A stretch of 64,000 nt of DNA from Aquiflexum lacus (GCF_015476655.1 NZ_JABFHF010000012.1:104094-168093), one strand, 5' to 3'. Positions 18,473 to 27,992 are shown, counted from the stretch's first letter. The notes: generated by a model from the sequence alone, not told the origin. Program-made: numbers and translations.

Positions 18473-19209
18473 AACTCAAATGCATTGCTGTTGATGATGA
18501 ACCCTTGGCCTTGGAACTTGTCTCCAAGTTTATAGAACAGACATCTTTTCTGACATTGGAAGCCAAGTTTGATAACGCCATTCAGGCATTAGGGCACCTC
18601 AATCAGCATGACGTTGACCTCATTTTTTTAGACATTCAGATGCCCGACCTATCGGGCATGGAGCTTGCAAGGATCATTGATGGCAAAAACAGTATGAAAA
18701 AGCCAAAGATAATTTTTTCAACAGCTTACAATCAGTTTGCCATTGAGGGATATAAAGTTGATGCGCTTGATTATTTGTTGAAGCCTTTTAGCTACGAGGA
18801 ATTTCTAAAAGCTTCTACCAAAGCATACCAGTTTTACGAAAACCAATCAAAGCAACAAGCGGATAAAAAAGAAAATGAAAAGCCCTCAGAATATATTTTT
18901 CTGAAGGTGGAGTATTCTTTGGTCAAAGTGATACTCAAAGATATTGCCTATATAGAAGCATATAAAGATTATGTAAAAGTACATTTGGCTGACAAACCAA
19001 ATCCCTTACTTTCTCTGACCAGTATGAAAAGTATGGAAGAAATGCTTCCAACTGACAAGTTCATGCGTGTCCACAGGTCTTTCATTATCAATCTTGATCA
19101 TATTAACTCCATATCAAGAAATACTGTGAATATTGGGGATGCAAATATCTCAGTGAGTGAAAATTACAAAGACAATTTCTTGGAATTCCTGAACAGATGG
19201 GTGGGATAA
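18469..19209 (+). CDS. LytTR-family response regulator
   Basis: A 246-residue regulator. The receiver domain has the acidic pocket VDDEP (Asp9, Asp10), phospho-acceptor Asp55 in FLDIQMPDLSG, the conserved Ser/Thr in IIFSTAYNQFAIEGY and Lys in LLKPFSYEEF. A linker rich in Lys/Glu precedes a LytTR DNA-binding domain (about 145-246; IAYIEAYKDYVKVHL, MRVHRSFIINLDHI). It overlaps the kinase gene by four bases. Possible targets include the divergent TonB-receptor gene; this is inferred from position. Confidence 0.94.
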   Translation: MKLKCIAVDDEPLALELVSKFIEQTSFLTLEAKFDNAIQALGHLNQHDVDLIFLDIQMPDLSGMELARIIDGKNSMKKPKIIFSTAYNQFAIEGYKVDALDYLLKPFSYEEFLKASTKAYQFYENQSKQQADKKENEKPSEYIFLKVEYSLVKVILKDIAYIEAYKDYVKVHLADKPNPLLSLTSMKSMEEMLPTDKFMRVHRSFIINLDHINSISRNTVNIGDANISVSENYKDNFLEFLNRWVG

Positions 19210-19337
19210 ACTCAACCTATTTCCATTTAAAGAATAATTTCAATATTATTTCCAATTTTTTAAAATTAAATATCAAAATCAACATTTTTTTGAATCAATT
19301 CCGATGTTTGTGCCGTAATAATCTACCAGAATAGTTG

Positions 19338-19345
19338 TAAATTTG
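19338..19345 (+). promoter_or_regulatory. Candidate -7 element upstream of guaD
   Basis: TAAATTTG matches TAnnTTTG exactly, 41 bp before the guaD ATG. A TTTG at 19307-19310 is too far for a standard -33, so the assignment is tentative. Confidence 0.35.
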
Positions 19346-19386
19346 ACGAATTATTGTGAAGTCATTTTTGTTGACAAATTAGATGA

Positions 19387-19863
19387 ATGGAACAAAACCG
19401 TGAATTCTTTATGAAAATGGCCATTGAACTTTCCCGCGATGGAATGGATCAGGGTAAAGGTGGGCCATTCGGATGCGTGATTGTTAAAAATGGAAAAGTG
19501 ATTGGAAAAGGATCCAATTCTGTATCCTTGACCAATGATCCTACTGCCCATGCAGAAATGGTAGCCATCCGAGATGCATGTAAAAACCTTGGGCATTTCC
19601 AACTTGAGGATTGTGAGCTTTACACCTCTTGCGAGCCCTGCCCGATGTGTCTTGGAGCCATTTATTGGGCTAGACCCTCCAAGGTTTTCTATGCCAATTC
19701 CAAAAAAGATGCAGCTGAAATAGGCTTTGATGATGATTTCATTTATCAGGAAATTGAACTTCCTTTAGAAAAGAGAAAAATTCCCTTCGAGCAAATTTCA
19801 CAAAATGAAGCAAAAAAGGTATTTAAAGATTGGCTCAAAAAAGAAAATAAAAATTTATATTGA
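19387..19863 (+). CDS. guaD: Guanine deaminase-like nucleoside deaminase
   Basis: A 158-residue cytidine-deaminase-fold enzyme. Zinc motifs are NDPTAHAEMVAIRDAC (His55, catalytic Glu57) and TSCEPCPMCLGAIYWARPS (Cys85, Cys88). The combination of SCEPCPMCLGAIYWARP, GFDDDFIYQEI and the length closely matches Bacillus-type guanine deaminase, which converts guanine to xanthine, rather than TadA. A lipoprotein gene starts 19 bp after its stop. TadA-like activity is a less likely alternative. Confidence 0.85.
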   Translation: MEQNREFFMKMAIELSRDGMDQGKGGPFGCVIVKNGKVIGKGSNSVSLTNDPTAHAEMVAIRDACKNLGHFQLEDCELYTSCEPCPMCLGAIYWARPSKVFYANSKKDAAEIGFDDDFIYQEIELPLEKRKIPFEQISQNEAKKVFKDWLKKENKNLY

Positions 19864-19882
19864 AAATAAACCAAATAAAATT

Positions 19883-20419
19883 ATGAAAAAGTTAATGATA
19901 ATCACATTGAGCATTGTCTTGATGAGTGCATGTTCGAGTGAAAAATCAGTAGAAGAAAGATATATCTACGAAGGTGAAAAAATAGTGGATGTCGAAACAG
20001 GTGATGAATATATGATGGAAGAGGAAGGGAAAATCACCGTAGTACATACTGATGGCAGCATGGAAAAGTTAGCCATTGATGAAACTCCCTTTTATGAAAC
20101 TGCACTTTCAGAAGAATTCATAGAGTCCTTGGAAGCAAATTATGCTGAGAGAAAGCAAGCACTCCTAGAAGAAAAGAAAAAACTTTTGAAGGAAAACAGG
20201 AGATCTAGATATGCTGAAATCTCGGATGAAGAATTGTTGAGTCAATTCCAACAGGCGCATAAGGACGGCTTGGATATGGGAAGGCAAATGGATATGATCG
20301 CCGAGTTGATCGAAAGAGGAACAGTAACAGAGGATCAAGCTCCCGAATTATTGGAAATTGAACCTGAATTGATCAATTTTGATATCGATATAGATAAGCC
20401 CGGAGAGGTGAATAATTAA
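19883..20419 (+). CDS. Lipoprotein of unknown function
   Basis: A 178-residue protein starting MKKLMIITLSIVLMSAC, with lipobox LMSAC and Cys17. The ATG at 19883 is used because the signal peptide begins there, although the frame is open further upstream within guaD. The mature protein is very acidic with a charged helical middle (AERKQALLEEKKKLLKEN) likely to form a coiled coil, and a C-terminal acidic tail. No family recognised. It lies 19 bp downstream of guaD, probably in the same transcript, and is followed by a strong terminator. Confidence 0.75.
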   Translation: MKKLMIITLSIVLMSACSSEKSVEERYIYEGEKIVDVETGDEYMMEEEGKITVVHTDGSMEKLAIDETPFYETALSEEFIESLEANYAERKQALLEEKKKLLKENRRSRYAEISDEELLSQFQQAHKDGLDMGRQMDMIAELIERGTVTEDQAPELLEIEPELINFDIDIDKPGEVNN

Positions 20420-20465
20420 TTATTGTTGAGGCATTGAATCAGAAAAGGTCTTTTGACAAAAAAAC

Positions 20466-20498
20466 ATCCCCTAGTCTGTAAAGGTTAGGGGATTTTTT
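20466..20498 (+). terminator. Intrinsic terminator after the guaD-lipoprotein unit
   Basis: ATCCCCTA (20466-20473) pairs with TAGGGGAT (20486-20493), loop 12 nt, followed by a T-run to 20498. Confidence 0.8.
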
Positions 20499-20576
20499 AT
20501 GGAATGTGATGAATATCACCTTATGTTAGTTACAATCCAATTAAATTTATCATCAATAAAAATAAACCAAAAGACC

Positions 20577-21839
20577 ATGAGCCACTATCAAATATTGATC
20601 ATCGGAGGCGGTACAGCCGGCATTACCGTAGCCGCCCAGCTTCGACGCAAAGACAAAAATCTTCAGATTGCTATACTCGAGCCTTCCGAAAAGCATTACT
20701 ATCAACCTGCTTGGACGTTAGTTGGTGCAGGGACTTATAAGTTTTCAGATACAGAAAGATCTGAAGAGAAGTATATTCCTAAAGGGGTAAATTGGATTAA
20801 GGATAAGGCCACTGAATTAATCCCTGAATCAAATACAGTCAAAACCAAAAACTCAGGCTCAATAACCTATGACCACTTGGTACTGGCGCCCGGGTTGATT
20901 ATGGCCCCAGAATTACTGCCAGGCCTTACTGAAGCCCTTAAGACTGACACCGTATGCAGCAATTATATTGATCCCGAAAAGACATGGAAGATCTTACAGA
21001 ACTTTAAGGGTGGAAACGCTGTCTTCACTCAACCTACCACCCCGATCAAATGCGGAGGAGCCCCACAAAAAATCATGTACATGTCTGAGGAATATTTCAG
21101 AAAATCCGGGGTTAGGGACAAGACCAATGTAGTCTTTGCGACACCGGGAACTGTTATCTTCGGAGTTCCGGAATTTGCCAAGACGCTGAATAAAATTATA
21201 ATAGATAGGGATATTGTTCTTAAAACATTTTATGCACCTGTAAAAATTGATTCAAAAAAGCAGGAAATCACCTTTAAATACACCCATGAAAACTTCGCGC
21301 AATGTGCAGAGACATTGGTTGATAAGGTAGGAGAGCAGCTTACCGGTGATTCTGAAATTGTCATCAAATATGACATGTTGCATTTAGCCCCACCTCAGCA
21401 AGCTCCTGATTTTGTTAGAAATTCAACAGTTTCTCTCAAAGAAGGTCCAAACAAGGGATGGGTTGATGTAGACATCAATACTTTGCAACATCTCCGTTTT
21501 CCGAATATTTTCTCTTTGGGAGATGTTGCAGCACTTCCTACTGCCAAGACCGGTGCTGCCATCAGAAAACAAGCTCCTGTCTTAGTTGGAAACCTACTAC
21601 ACTTTATCAAAAACCAAAAATCAGGAGATCTTAAGTACGAAGGATATTCTTCTTGTCCATTGGTTACAGGATACAGCAAGATGGTGTTGGCGGAGTTTAA
21701 ATATAACAATGTCCGGGACAGTGATCCTTTGATTTCTACCTTTGTGGATACCTCCAAAGAACAATACAGCATGTGGCTGTTGAAAAAATATGTTTTGCCC
21801 AAAATGTATTGGGATATGATGCTGAGAGGTCGGGCTTAA
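20577..21839 (+). CDS. Type II sulfide:quinone oxidoreductase-like flavoprotein
   Basis: A 420-residue FAD enzyme. The ATG at 20577 precedes the Rossmann motif ILIIGGGTAGITVAAQL; an upstream in-frame ATG lies in the terminator region and is rejected. ACTIVE-site features match the SQRDL-like (type II) group: TTPIKCGGAPQKIMYMSEEY contains one redox cysteine and YSSCPLVTGYSKMVLAEF the other; FSLGDVAALPTAKTGAAIRK is the second FAD motif. These enzymes oxidise sulfide to sulfane sulfur at the membrane and reduce quinone. No persulfide dioxygenase is adjacent; a rhodanese gene lies 7 kb away and a DsrE-like protein 2.7 kb downstream. Confidence 0.88.
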   Translation: MSHYQILIIGGGTAGITVAAQLRRKDKNLQIAILEPSEKHYYQPAWTLVGAGTYKFSDTERSEEKYIPKGVNWIKDKATELIPESNTVKTKNSGSITYDHLVLAPGLIMAPELLPGLTEALKTDTVCSNYIDPEKTWKILQNFKGGNAVFTQPTTPIKCGGAPQKIMYMSEEYFRKSGVRDKTNVVFATPGTVIFGVPEFAKTLNKIIIDRDIVLKTFYAPVKIDSKKQEITFKYTHENFAQCAETLVDKVGEQLTGDSEIVIKYDMLHLAPPQQAPDFVRNSTVSLKEGPNKGWVDVDINTLQHLRFPNIFSLGDVAALPTAKTGAAIRKQAPVLVGNLLHFIKNQKSGDLKYEGYSSCPLVTGYSKMVLAEFKYNNVRDSDPLISTFVDTSKEQYSMWLLKKYVLPKMYWDMMLRGRA

Positions 21840-21943
21840 TTGAAAAAATAAATGTGTTTATCCATTTTCTACCGATAAACAAATATCCTATTGAAAAAAA
21901 GTTACCATCCTTTCTCAGATTTCACATCAAAAAAACAAACTAG

Positions 21944-21973
21944 TACCTCTATGAATTCATAGGGGTATTTTTT
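21944..21973 (+). terminator. Intrinsic terminator after the sulfide:quinone reductase gene
   Basis: A near-perfect 24-bp palindrome (21944-21967) centred on GAATTC, one G-T pair, is followed by a T-run to 21973. Confidence 0.75.
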
Positions 21974-22074
21974 CGTTTGAGCGATTAAAAATCACCTTAC
22001 ATAAAACCCTTCCTAAAATTGAATAAAAGTTGACTAAATTTCCAACGAATTATTGCATTCACTGAATCTGGGAA

Positions 22075-24483
22075 ATGAGAAGATGTTTTTTAATGGTCAT
22101 CATGTTCAATTTAGTCACGATTTCTTTTGGGCAAGTCTTGACGGTACTTGATGTTGAAACCAATAAACCACTGGAACTGGTAACTATCATAGACCAAAAA
22201 TCAAAAAAATTCAGCTATACGGATACAGCAGGTAAAGTGGATATCAAGGACTTCATTGGTTCGGAGCAAATTGACATCCGACTTTTTGGCTATAGAAGCG
22301 TTAGTAAAAGCTTTAACGAACTCTTGGATTTGGGGTATTCCATCGCCTTGGCTCCCAATACCATTAATCTGCAACAAGCAGTTGTTTCAGCCACACGCTG
22401 GAGCCAATCCAGGCAGGAAATACCAGCTCGGATCACAACCATTTCAACCGAAGAAAGAGAACTTCTTAACCCACAGACTGCAGCTGATTTATTGGGAATT
22501 TCAGGTGAAGTATTCATTCAAAAAAGCCAACAGGGAGGTGGTAGTCCAATGATTCGAGGGTTTTCTAGCAACAGGCTGTTATATACCGTAGATGGCGTGA
22601 GAATGAATACTGCTATTTTCCGAAGCGGTAACTTACACAATGTCATCTCTCTTGATCCTTTTGCCACAGAAAGTACAGAGGTTTTCTTTGGCCCTGGATC
22701 TATCATTTACGGCAGCGATGCTATAGGGGCAGTTATGAGTTTTCAAACCCTTCAACCCATTCTAGAGGGTAGTCCTACTGCAACTGGTTCTGCCATAATC
22801 CGCGCCAATACAGCAAATGAAGAAAAAACCGGACATGTTCATGTGAAATACGGTGGTAATAAATGGGCAGGAGTTACAAGTGTAAGCAGAAATAGATTTG
22901 GGGAATTGAAAATGGGAAGTCGGGGACCTGATGAATTCCTCAGGCCTGTATACGTGGAAGTTCAAGAGGGTCAGGATATCGTGGTGGAAAACAGCAACCC
23001 AAGAATTCAAAATCCTACTGGATATGAGCAATTTAACATTTTGCAAAAGGTCCGGTTTTCACCAGATAAAAAATGGGATTTTATCTATGCATTTCATTAC
23101 TCCGAAACCTCCACTTTCTCAAGATATGACAGGTTGATCAGATTTCGTCCCGATGGACTGCCAAGAAGTGCCGAATGGAAATATGGTCCCCAAATCTGGA
23201 TGATGAACCACTTGAAAGTTTCCCATTCTTCAAATAGTAACTTATTCGATGAAATGTCGATAAATCTTGCCCACCAAAAATTTGAAGAAAGCCGCATAGA
23301 CAGGAATTTCAACGACATAACCAAGAGGACAAGGGTTGAAGAAGTCAACGCTTATTCTATGAATCTTGATTTTCGAAAAAAATTCAGCCATCAAACTACC
23401 TTATTGTATGGATTGGAATGGATCTTCAATGATGTCACTTCTATCGGGTTAGATGAAAACATCCAAACAGGTGAATCAAAGCAAGGTCCTGCACGATACC
23501 CTAATTCTAAATGGAATTCCTATGCCATTTACAGTACCTATCAGCAGAAAGTATCACCAAAATCAATGCTTCAGGTTGGCATGCGGTACAATCGGTTCGG
23601 ACTAGATGCTGATTTTAGAAACAATACGGAATTCTACCCTTTTCCATTTGATCAAAGCAGCAATGAGGAAGGAGCCTTCACGGCAAGTACAGGATGGGTT
23701 TACCATCCTACAGATTCCTGGACCATGCATATAAGTGCATCCACAGGTTTCAGAGCCCCAAATGTAGATGATATCGGTAAAGTATTCGATACAGAACCAG
23801 GTACAGTCATGGTCCCAAACCCCGAACTTCAGGCAGAATATGCTTACAACTTGGAGCTTAATGTTGGTAAGGTCTTCAACGACAAAATCATGGTTGACCT
23901 TACTTCCTATTATACACTCTTGGACAATGCCTTAGTCAGGAGAGAATTTACCCTCAACGGTCAGGACAGCATCCTGTATGATGGAGAGTTGAGCCGGGTG
24001 CTATCTTTGGTAAATGCTTCATTTGTAAGGATAATCGGTCTTCAGGCGGCATTGGAAATCAAGCTCCCTTTTCAACTTACATTTTCTTCGAGATTGAATA
24101 TTCAAAAAGGAATAGAGGAAGTGGAAGATGGTTCTCAAAGCCCCTCTCGACATGCCCCACCAACATTTGGGGTAAGCAGATTGGAGTACAAACAGAATAA
24201 GTATAAAATACAGCTCTTTGCGGAGTATTCAGGAAGATTTACATTCGATCAATTGCCATTGGAAGAAAGAGGAAAACCGGAACTTTATGCCATCGATGAA
24301 AACGGAAATCCTTACAGCCCTTCATGGGCCACACTGAATTTGAAAGGCATCTTCAATATGCATGAAAACATATCGCTTAGCTTGGGTTTTGAGAATATTA
24401 CAGATGTCAGGTATCGTTCATACAGCTCGGGAGTAGCTGCACCAGGCAGGAATTTCATTCTTTCTTTAATCGGGAATTTTTGA
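22075..24483 (+). CDS. TonB-dependent receptor of the heme/metallophore type
   Basis: An 802-residue outer-membrane receptor. Signal peptide (about 1-20), short CarboxypepD_reg-like domain (to about 95), plug (about 105-225) with GSPMIRGFSSNRLLYTVDGV and FFGPGSIIYGSDAIGAVM, then a barrel with STGFRAPNVDDIGKVF, a signature common in hemoglobin/heme- and siderophore-type receptors, and a C-terminal Phe. The His/Tyr heme ligands cannot be assigned with confidence. The downstream ZIP and SLC13 transporters make a metal substrate plausible, but this is contextual. Confidence 0.9.
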   Translation: MRRCFLMVIMFNLVTISFGQVLTVLDVETNKPLELVTIIDQKSKKFSYTDTAGKVDIKDFIGSEQIDIRLFGYRSVSKSFNELLDLGYSIALAPNTINLQQAVVSATRWSQSRQEIPARITTISTEERELLNPQTAADLLGISGEVFIQKSQQGGGSPMIRGFSSNRLLYTVDGVRMNTAIFRSGNLHNVISLDPFATESTEVFFGPGSIIYGSDAIGAVMSFQTLQPILEGSPTATGSAIIRANTANEEKTGHVHVKYGGNKWAGVTSVSRNRFGELKMGSRGPDEFLRPVYVEVQEGQDIVVENSNPRIQNPTGYEQFNILQKVRFSPDKKWDFIYAFHYSETSTFSRYDRLIRFRPDGLPRSAEWKYGPQIWMMNHLKVSHSSNSNLFDEMSINLAHQKFEESRIDRNFNDITKRTRVEEVNAYSMNLDFRKKFSHQTTLLYGLEWIFNDVTSIGLDENIQTGESKQGPARYPNSKWNSYAIYSTYQQKVSPKSMLQVGMRYNRFGLDADFRNNTEFYPFPFDQSSNEEGAFTASTGWVYHPTDSWTMHISASTGFRAPNVDDIGKVFDTEPGTVMVPNPELQAEYAYNLELNVGKVFNDKIMVDLTSYYTLLDNALVRREFTLNGQDSILYDGELSRVLSLVNASFVRIIGLQAALEIKLPFQLTFSSRLNIQKGIEEVEDGSQSPSRHAPPTFGVSRLEYKQNKYKIQLFAEYSGRFTFDQLPLEERGKPELYAIDENGNPYSPSWATLNLKGIFNMHENISLSLGFENITDVRYRSYSSGVAAPGRNFILSLIGNF

Positions 24484-24551
24484 AGAAATTCGATGAGATG
24501 ACTCAAATCCCTTTAAAATATTAGTATAAAAACTTAGATTGCCTTAAAAAA

Positions 24552-24971
24552 ATGAGAGCCTCAACACTATTCATCCTCTTATTGCTTACTGTATTTGCAG
24601 TCAAAGCACAAGTAAGTTCAGAAGCCGAACACAGGATTATTTTCCAAATTACAGATGGAAATCCCGAAACCCATTCCAAGTTTCTCAGACAGCTTAACAA
24701 TGTTTTGGCAGCTGCCCCCAATTCAAAAATTGAGGTCGTCACTCATGGCATGGGTGTTGACCTTTTAAAAAAAGATAACAACTCATTTTCAAATGACTTG
24801 GAAAATCTTGTGGACAAAGGAGTCGATTTTGTGGTCTGTGAAAATACCCTGAAGCAAAGAAAATTGAAAAAGGAAGAGTTTTTATCATTGGCGTCTTTTG
24901 TGCCCTCTGCAATACTGGAGTTGGTAATCAAGCAGGAACAAGGTTGGATTTATATCAAAGCGGGGGGATAA
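24552..24971 (+). CDS. Exported DsrE-family protein
   Basis: A 139-residue protein with signal peptide (cleavage likely after AVKA, about residue 19) and a DsrE/DsrF-like fold: HRIIFQITDGNPETHSKFLR, SKIEVVTHGMGVDLLKK, GVDFVVCENTLKQRKL. The Cys in VVCENTL is at the position used for sulfur transfer in cytoplasmic DsrE/TusD relatives. In this family exported members are common in Bacteroidota with undefined roles. It follows the TonB receptor by 68 bp and may be co-transcribed. Confidence 0.85.
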   Translation: MRASTLFILLLLTVFAVKAQVSSEAEHRIIFQITDGNPETHSKFLRQLNNVLAAAPNSKIEVVTHGMGVDLLKKDNNSFSNDLENLVDKGVDFVVCENTLKQRKLKKEEFLSLASFVPSAILELVIKQEQGWIYIKAGG

Positions 24972-25064
24972 TCACTTAGATAAGAGATATAACCCGCAAA
25001 AAAAGCCGATATTCATAGTATCTTTAATCCAAATTACCGGATATTTTTAATCAATCCTTTGAAA

Positions 25065-25892
25065 ATGATAGAACAGATTGAAATTATAGCTACTGAGCTT
25101 GGTCCCGTGAAGGCTGCACTTTTTGCGACCCTTTTTACATGGTTGATGACTGCCTTGGGAGCTTCTCTTGTTTTTTTCTTTAAAACCATCAACAGAGCTG
25201 TATTTGATACCATGCTTGGATTTACAGGTGGGGTGATGATTGCGGCGAGTTTTTGGTCATTATTGGCACCCAGTATCAAGCATTCTGAAAAAATGTTTCC
25301 AACCATGCCTTGGTTACCTGCTGCGATAGGCTTTCTTTTGGGAGGATATTTCATATTTGGTTTGGACAAACTCTTACCTCACCTCCACATCAATTTCAAA
25401 AAAGAAGAAACGGAGGGAGTCGCTACAAAATGGCACAGATCCACCTTATTACTTTTAGCGATCACGCTACACAATATTCCCGAAGGTCTCGCAGTAGGCA
25501 TTCTTTTTGGTGCAGCTGCCAATGGCATGGAAGGTGCTAGTATTTCCGCTGCAGTAGCTTTGGCCATTGGAATTGGGATCCAGAATTTCCCTGAGGGATT
25601 GGCTGTCGCAGTTCCATTGAGAAGACAAGGGGTAAGCCGTAGAAAGAGCTTTTGGTATGGTCAGTTATCCGCCGTTGTGGAACCTATTGCCGGGGTTTTG
25701 GGTGCTGTTGCCGTCATTCATATGCAAAATGTGTTGCCTTATGCGCTTTCATTTGCAGCGGGAGCTATGATTTATGTGGTAGTAGAAGAAGTTATTCCCG
25801 AAACGCAGCGGGACAAGTATACTGATTTGGCAGTTTTGGGATTCATGTTGGGATTTACAGTCATGATGATCCTGGATGTAGGGCTGGGATAG
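25065..25892 (+). CDS. ZIP-family metal transporter (GufA/ZupT-like)
   Basis: A 275-residue membrane protein with about eight TM segments. The metal-site helices are visible: TLHNIPEGLAVGILFGAA (TM4: HN-x-PEG) and GIQNFPEGLAVAVPLRRQG (TM5). FTGGVMIAASFWSLLAPSI and IYVVVEEVIPETQ are typical GufA subfamily motifs. ZIP proteins import zinc and other divalent cations. ATG at 25065 is preferred to a TTG two codons earlier. Next to a TonB receptor and an SLC13 permease on the same strand. Confidence 0.94.
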   Translation: MIEQIEIIATELGPVKAALFATLFTWLMTALGASLVFFFKTINRAVFDTMLGFTGGVMIAASFWSLLAPSIKHSEKMFPTMPWLPAAIGFLLGGYFIFGLDKLLPHLHINFKKEETEGVATKWHRSTLLLLAITLHNIPEGLAVGILFGAAANGMEGASISAAVALAIGIGIQNFPEGLAVAVPLRRQGVSRRKSFWYGQLSAVVEPIAGVLGAVAVIHMQNVLPYALSFAAGAMIYVVVEEVIPETQRDKYTDLAVLGFMLGFTVMMILDVGLG

Positions 25893-25983
25893 AGAAGTAG
25901 GTTCAAGGAATTATAGTAATCCACTGCTTTTCATCCATTACCAGATTGGTTGATTAAAAGTGGGTGATGATAAAAAACTCTGG

Positions 25984-27759
25984 ATGGATTTATACATAGT
26001 ATTTGGAACTCTCTTATTTGCTTTAATTCTTTTTGCATGGGGAAAATTCAGACATGACCTTGTCGCCATTGCCTGTCTTCTGATCCTTACTTTGACCAAT
26101 ATTGTCCCCTATGAAGAGGCATTTATGGGATTTGCCCATCCTGCGGTCATCACAGTAGCTGTTATTTTAATCGTCAGCAGGGCACTTCAGGAATCTGGAC
26201 TGATCGCGATACTTGGACAGAAAGTCCTGAAAACAGGAGACAACTTTACACTTCAGATTACCCTGCTTTGTATCATTGTCTGTATAGCCTCTGCTTTTAT
26301 GAACAATGTCGGCGCCTTGGCCATCATTATGCCCGTTGCCATTCATATTGCCAATAAAAGTGGGCATTCTCCTTCCTCTTTCCTGATGCCAATTGCCTTT
26401 TCATCTCTCTTAGGAGGTATGATTACGCTCATAGGCACACCTCCGAATATCATTATTGCCAATTTCAGAAAAAATGAAGTTGGCTATACCTTTTCAATGT
26501 TTGATTTTGCCCCTGTGGGCATCGGATTAAGTATATCCGGATTGATTTTTATAATTTTTTTAGGCTGGAAATTGCTTCCCAAAAGAATCAAATCCAACAA
26601 AGACCCTGATATTTTCAATATCAATGATTACATCACTGAAATAATCATTGATGAAGAGTCCAAATTAAATGGGAAACCTTTGCAGGACCTGATTGAAATT
26701 TCTGATGGGGATCTGCAGGTTTTGAATATAGTCAGAAACAAATACCTGATGCATACCCCTGATATGGGTATGATATTAAAAAAAGGAGATATAATTTCCA
26801 TTGAAGCGGATTCTGAAGATTTACAGGAATTTCTCCAAAAGAGTAATACCAATCTGATTGCAGGTAAAGAAGACCTTGAAAATCTGATCGGCGGAGAAGA
26901 GATCTCCAATGTGGAAGCAGTTGTCATGGCAGATTCGGGTATTATCAACCAAACAGCAGTAAGTCTGAGTATGAGAAACCGCTATGGGATCAATCTGCTC
27001 GCCATATCAAGACAAGATAAAAAAATCAAAAAGAGATTGGACCATGTACCATTCAAAACAGGAGATGTACTTCTATTGCAGGGAAACACCCAAAAAATAG
27101 CCGAGACTCTTAAAGATATCGGCTGTCTTCCTCTGGCCGACAGGGGGTTTGACATTGGCAAACCAAGAAAAATCATTATTCCGGTTTTGATATTTTTATT
27201 GTCCATTGGAATGGTAATTCTGGACTGGATGCCGGTTCACATAGGCTTTACCCTTGCAGCAGTGGCTTTGGTCTTAAGTAAAACCCTCAAACTGAAAGAT
27301 GTTTACAGTAGTATCGATTGGCCGGTTATTATTCTTCTTGGTGCACTGATGCCTATTGGGGATGCCATGGAAAGTAGTGGAGGGGCAGACTTGATTGCAA
27401 GGAAAATTCTGCAACTAAGCGATTCATTTCCTCCAGAAGCAACAGTAGCATTACTGTTTATAGTCACCATGCTGCTTTCGAATATCATCAATAATGCCGC
27501 TACAGTCGTAATAATGGCACCCATTGGACTTAGTATGTCTCACGTGATGGAACTATCACCTGACCCATTTTTGATGGCTATTGCTGTTTCGGCCTCAGCA
27601 GCATTTATGACTCCCATCGGACACCAATCCAATACTTTGGTAATGGGGCCCGGGGGCTATACTTTCAGGGATTATTTCAAAATGGGACTCCCTATTTCTA
27701 TTTTAATTATCCTTATCGGAATACCGCTTATTTTATATTTCTGGCCGTTGACGAAATGA
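25984..27759 (+). CDS. SLC13/DASS-type permease with two TrkA-C (RCK_C) domains
   Basis: A 591-residue transporter: about five to six N-terminal TM helices (to about 205), two TrkA-C domains (about 215-300 and 305-385; LQVLNIVRNKYLMHTPDMGM, GINLLAISRQDKKIKKRLDH) and a second TM block (about 400-590). Signature motifs: GTPPNIIIANFRKN and TPIGHQSNTLVMGPGGY, both SNT-like sites binding sodium and anion. Family members carry sulfate, phosphate or dicarboxylates. A GTG 24 bp upstream is an alternative start. Sulfate transport would fit the sulfur genes nearby, but specificity is not shown. Confidence 0.9.
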   Translation: MDLYIVFGTLLFALILFAWGKFRHDLVAIACLLILTLTNIVPYEEAFMGFAHPAVITVAVILIVSRALQESGLIAILGQKVLKTGDNFTLQITLLCIIVCIASAFMNNVGALAIIMPVAIHIANKSGHSPSSFLMPIAFSSLLGGMITLIGTPPNIIIANFRKNEVGYTFSMFDFAPVGIGLSISGLIFIIFLGWKLLPKRIKSNKDPDIFNINDYITEIIIDEESKLNGKPLQDLIEISDGDLQVLNIVRNKYLMHTPDMGMILKKGDIISIEADSEDLQEFLQKSNTNLIAGKEDLENLIGGEEISNVEAVVMADSGIINQTAVSLSMRNRYGINLLAISRQDKKIKKRLDHVPFKTGDVLLLQGNTQKIAETLKDIGCLPLADRGFDIGKPRKIIIPVLIFLLSIGMVILDWMPVHIGFTLAAVALVLSKTLKLKDVYSSIDWPVIILLGALMPIGDAMESSGGADLIARKILQLSDSFPPEATVALLFIVTMLLSNIINNAATVVIMAPIGLSMSHVMELSPDPFLMAIAVSASAAFMTPIGHQSNTLVMGPGGYTFRDYFKMGLPISILIILIGIPLILYFWPLTK

Positions 27760-27778
27760 AAATTTCAATAAAAAGAGC

Positions 27779-27992
27779 ATGATGATTTTAAAACGCATAT
27801 TGATTATTTTGATCACATTAGTAGCAATCATTTTCCTTGCTTTTAAGTTATCACCATATCCGTCTGTTTGGGTCATCAGATACGCTTTTAACTGAGCCAG
27901 CTTTGGGCCATGAATATCAGTTCACCCTTGATGATGCAGGGAAATTGGCATTGGAAAGGTCTTTAGGATTTCTTGATTCCATTGCCAAATAA
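27779..27992 (+). pseudogene. Internally deleted alpha/beta-hydrolase remnant
   Basis: ATG at 27779 encodes 38 residues: a membrane anchor (ILIILITLVAIIFLAFKL) and PYPSVWVIRYAFN, then TGA. Overlapping in another frame, DNA up to TAA at 27992 encodes PALGHEYQFTLDDAGKLALE and RSLGFLDSIAK, which looks like the end of an alpha/beta-hydrolase, where GH carries the catalytic His. The nucleophile elbow and about 200-250 residues between are missing. Best explained as an N-terminal anchor joined out of frame to the C-terminal helix after a deletion. Two unrelated short peptides are the alternative. Confidence 0.5.

Noticed and set aside
19805..19882. Upstream start for the lipoprotein gene overlapping guaD
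   Set aside because: The signal peptide with lipobox begins at 19883; the extra 26 residues are lysine-rich and would bury the export signal.
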